From JACZUI01 sp041599115 (GTDB lineage: Bacteria; Actinomycetota; Acidimicrobiia; Spongiisociales; ZC4RG35): a DNA stretch of 17,174 bases. How positions within the stretch are numbered: position 1 is the stretch's first letter; each line of letters starts with the position of its first letter. Below are positions 15,177 through 17,174 of this stretch, in pieces. The notes beneath the pieces were generated by a model. That model had not been told where the DNA came from. It worked only from the letters and a program-made list of their open reading frames with translations, and ran no database searches. A program made the position numbers and the translations under genes. Where the stretch lies: the NCBI GenBank assembly GCA_041599115.1, contig JBFHXF010000036.1:1-17174 (forward strand). Reading direction: 5' to 3'.

Positions 15177-16874
15177 CTACTGGTTGACCGTCATTTCCTC
15201 CCAGAGGAAGAAACCGAAGTCGTTGTAGCGAACATGATCAACGTTGTCGTTCTTGACCCACCGGACGAAGCCGTAGGTCATAGGCATGACCGGCACTTCC
15301 TCGCCAAGGATGAGCTGAGCCTCTTCCAAGAAGGGGATCGCGTCATCTTCGGTGGCGGCCTGCTCGGCCTTGTGCATCAGGGCGTCGAAGTCAGGGTTGT
15401 TGTACTTCGTGTAGTTATCGCCCGATGTGCTCAAGTAGAGCGGTGCCAGGAAGTTGTAGGCGCTCGGGTAGTCCCAACCCCAACCAAGCCGGAAAGGCTG
15501 GGTCGCGGGCGGGCCACCGGTTAGCCCGAGGAACTCGAGATAAGCGGCCCACTCCAACGTGTTGAAGTCGACTTCGAGACCAAGGTTGGTCGTCCAGTCG
15601 TTGGCCACAGCACCAATCCAGTCCTCGTGTCCACCGCCGGCGTTGAAGGAAATGGTCACCTTGTTGCCGGGAATGCCCCCGAGACTGTCGAACAGTGTCT
15701 TCGCAGCAGCTGGGTCGTACTTGCACGCCGGGCAACTGTCGAGTCCATCGACAGAGCCGGTGGCGACCGGCGGCACGAAACCGTTGGCGACCGCACGCTT
15801 GAGGATCCTGGTGGCAATCGCCTCACGGTCGACCGCCATCACCAGTGCCTTGCGCATCTCTGGGTTGTCATACGGTGGTGTCTGTGTCGGGAATCCGAGA
15901 TAGCCGAAGGAACCCGTGTTCACTTCGTTGACCTGACCGTACAGCTGGGTGGCCTGGTCAAGGTTCTCGGCGGCGACAGTGTGAACGTCGAGCTGTCCGT
16001 CGAGGAACGCCTGCCATCCTGCCACGACGGTGTCCGCAAAGATGGTGAACTCAACGGTGTCCGGGTTACCGGGAGTGCCCCAGTAACTGTCGTTGCGATC
16101 AAGGGTGATCGACACCTGGTGCTGCCAGGGCTCACGCATCTTGTAGGGACCGTTGCCGATCGGCATATCCGGGTCAATCCAGTTGCCATCGGCATCCAGA
16201 GATGTCGAGGAAACCGGCGAGAACGCCGGGTGCGCCACGATCTTGGGCAAGAATGCCAATCCATTGTTCAGGGTGATTTCGAGGGTTAGAGGATCAATTG
16301 CCTTGAGGCCGGCGACGGGTTGGTCGCCAATCTTTCCGGTCACGTCCTCGGCCTGTACTTCATCCCATCCGACAATGCCGGCGAGTGATCCGTGGTAGGA
16401 CACTCCAGACGCCAGGTCTGGGTCGGCAAGACGGTTGAACCCGGTGACGAAGTCCTCCGCGGTCAGCGGTGTTCCGTCACTGAACGTGGTGTCCCGAAGA
16501 TGGAAGGTCCACACGGTATTGTCCGCGTTGGCTTCCCAACTCTCGGCGACGCCGGGAATGACGGCTCCACCGGCGGGGTCATAGAGCGTCAGCCCGTCGA
16601 AGACCAGACGCATCACCTCGAACCCCTCCGACTCGCTGGTCAGCTGTGGGTCGAGCGTTGCCGGTTCTCCGATGTCCCCGTGAACAGTGCCACCCATCAT
16701 TGAGGGGGCCTGCGTGGTAGTCGCTGCCGGTCCTGGGGCTGTCGTGGTGGCGTTGCCACCCGGAGCAGCCGTAGTCGTGGTTGTCTCTGTTCCGGCGGGA
16801 CTGCACGCGGCAATCACCATGGCAAAGACAGCTAGGACCGCAAGCAAGCGCCATCGCTTGTTATTGGTAATCAA
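15177..16874 (-). CDS. oppA: Oligopeptide-binding lipoprotein OppA (SBP family 5)
   Basis: This is the extracytoplasmic substrate-binding protein of the importer. From TTG at 16872-16874 it has 565 residues. The signal peptide is KRWRLLAVLAVFAMVIAAC, with lipobox VIAAC and lipidated Cys24. Residues about 25-60 form a Thr/Ala/Gly/Pro linker, then the family-5 binding domain begins at GGTVHGDIGEPATLDPQ. The signatures LRDTTFSDGTPLTAEDFV, GNGPYKM and RKALVMAVDREAI are clear. A CPAC pair (Cys381, Cys384) may form a disulphide or metal site. The frame stays open to 17090, but the SD GGGAGG 4 nt before the TTG and the signal peptide fix the start. The ligand is probably peptides, inferred from the operon. 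Confidence 0.93.
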   Translation of the reverse strand: MITNNKRWRLLAVLAVFAMVIAACSPAGTETTTTTAAPGGNATTTAPGPAATTTQAPSMMGGTVHGDIGEPATLDPQLTSESEGFEVMRLVFDGLTLYDPAGGAVIPGVAESWEANADNTVWTFHLRDTTFSDGTPLTAEDFVTGFNRLADPDLASGVSYHGSLAGIVGWDEVQAEDVTGKIGDQPVAGLKAIDPLTLEITLNNGLAFLPKIVAHPAFSPVSSTSLDADGNWIDPDMPIGNGPYKMREPWQHQVSITLDRNDSYWGTPGNPDTVEFTIFADTVVAGWQAFLDGQLDVHTVAAENLDQATQLYGQVNEVNTGSFGYLGFPTQTPPYDNPEMRKALVMAVDREAIATRILKRAVANGFVPPVATGSVDGLDSCPACKYDPAAAKTLFDSLGGIPGNKVTISFNAGGGHEDWIGAVANDWTTNLGLEVDFNTLEWAAYLEFLGLTGGPPATQPFRLGWGWDYPSAYNFLAPLYLSTSGDNYTKYNNPDFDALMHKAEQAATEDDAIPFLEEAQLILGEEVPVMPMTYGFVRWVKNDNVDHVRYNDFGFFLWEEMTVNQ

Positions 16875-16898
16875 AGTACCTCCCTGTACTTGCAAGTA
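16873..16898 (-). promoter_or_regulatory. Overlapping inverted repeats around the oppA ribosome binding site
   Basis: On the minus strand the leader holds TACTTGCAAGTA, a perfect 12-bp palindrome (16887-16898). It overlaps a second inverted repeat, AAGTAC (16886-16891) with GTACTT (16874-16879), whose 6-nt loop AGGGAG is most of the SD. The 3' arm reaches the first base of the start codon. The first could be a protein-binding operator and the second a weak RNA hairpin displaying or masking the SD. Confidence 0.45.
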
Positions 16899-16923
16899 AA
16901 TCGCCGACGGCCTGCGCCGCCGA

Positions 16924-16949
16924 CTGCAGACCACAGGGGTGGTCTGCGG
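16924..16949 (-). other. Hairpin in the oppA leader/intergenic region
   Basis: GCAGACCAC (16926-16934) and GTGGTCTGC (16939-16947) form a perfect 9-bp stem with an AGGG loop, extendable by a wobble pair and a C-G pair. It lies about 50 nt upstream of the oppA start in the 155-nt spacer before the divergent gene. A weak -35/-10 pair on the minus strand (TTGCAT at 16977-16982, TAGCCT at 16954-16959, 17-bp spacer) would start transcription close to its edge. Confidence 0.45.
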
Positions 16950-17029
16950 AACGAGGCTACCGGCGCGCCAATATCTATGCAACCGTTGTTGACGGGTCGC
17001 CGACATCCGACGCGACACCTTCTCCTCTA

Positions 17030-17174
17030 ATGTCCCCCAGGCAAATGGCCCACCGAACGCTGGAGGAACTCGAGACGAGAGCAGCGGCACTGGCCCCGTC
17101 GCCGTTCGACCGGGGGAACCTGGAGATGATCGTGATCAGAACCGGCGAAGGTCAGCGATCGACTCCTGGCGAGG
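17030..17174 (+). CDS. N-terminus of a MOSC-domain-like protein (partial)
   Basis: The gene runs off the right edge; 48 codons are visible from ATG at 17030, or 43 from the in-frame ATG at 17045. The segment MAHRTLEELETRAAALAPSP, then NLEMIVIRTGEGQRSTPGE, matches the usual start of actinobacterial MOSC-domain proteins (LE-x-IV-R-P followed by a variable loop), as I recall that family. The molybdenum-cofactor sulfurase C-terminal core would lie outside the window, so the call rests on the N-terminus only. It is divergent from oppA with 155 nt between starts. No convincing SD or promoter was found. Confidence 0.5.
   Translation, partial: MSPRQMAHRTLEELETRAAALAPSPFDRGNLEMIVIRTGEGQRSTPGE

Noticed and set aside
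16875..17090. N-terminal extension of oppA
   Set aside because: It would place a lipoprotein signal peptide 72 residues inside the protein; the SD and signal peptide support the TTG at 16872-16874.
1..17174. CRISPR array, tRNA/rRNA genes, insertion sequences
   Set aside because: No regularly spaced repeats, no clover-leaf or rRNA-like stretches, no transposase frames or flanking inverted repeats were seen on either strand.

Overview
The window reads as a chromosomal segment of a high-GC member of the Actinomycetota, most likely a deep lineage such as Acidimicrobiia. The main reason is a complete Pup-proteasome cluster, helped by frequent GTG/TTG starts, ATGA-type start/stop overlaps, genes lacking a Shine-Dalgarno (SD) sequence, and small membrane proteins of actinobacterial type. 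Species-level placement is not possible from the sequence alone. Coding density is very high; no gene-free stretch reaches 300 bases.

Region 1 (about 1-7606, all minus strand, so transcription runs from high to low coordinates). The order is a 31-residue membrane microprotein, trmI (tRNA m1A58 methyltransferase), a small ferredoxin, then mpa/arc, dop, pup, prcB, prcA and pafA. Junctions from mpa to prcA are overlapping or 1 nt apart. This is a whole pupylation and degradation pathway: PafA attaches Pup to lysines, Dop removes it, Mpa recognises Pup and unfolds the substrate, and PrcA/PrcB form the 20S core. Key catalytic residues are visible: the PrcB mature N-terminal Thr with Asp17 and Lys33, the Mpa Walker motifs and C-terminal QYL, and the PafA and Dop active-site Asp. 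Pup ends in Gly-Gly-Glu, not Gly-Gly-Gln, so it should be ligation-ready without deamidation. A probable promoter lies just upstream of mpa.

Region 2 (about 7647-8408). Three small proteins sit here: an 89-residue basic protein on the plus strand, converging on a minus-strand pair of membrane proteins (64 residues, and a 100-residue holin-superfamily/DUF1469-like protein).

Region 3 (8471-11011, plus strand). An MFS transporter is followed 9 nt later by a membrane-anchored protein with a BNR-like beta-propeller. Its 3' end overlaps the convergent opp operon by 21 nt.

Region 4 (10991-16874, minus strand). A full oligopeptide ABC importer in the order oppA-oppB-oppC-oppD-oppF. OppA is a lipoprotein with a Thr-rich linker. 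Two hairpins separate oppA from oppB, and overlapping inverted repeats surround the oppA ribosome binding site.

Region 5 (17030-17174, plus strand). The start of a gene running off the edge, whose N-terminus looks like that of actinobacterial MOSC-domain proteins.

The most interesting items are the 31-residue microprotein coupled to trmI, the ferredoxin with Asp in place of a cluster cysteine, Pup with a native Glu end, the oppA leader structure, and the uncharacterised small membrane protein group.
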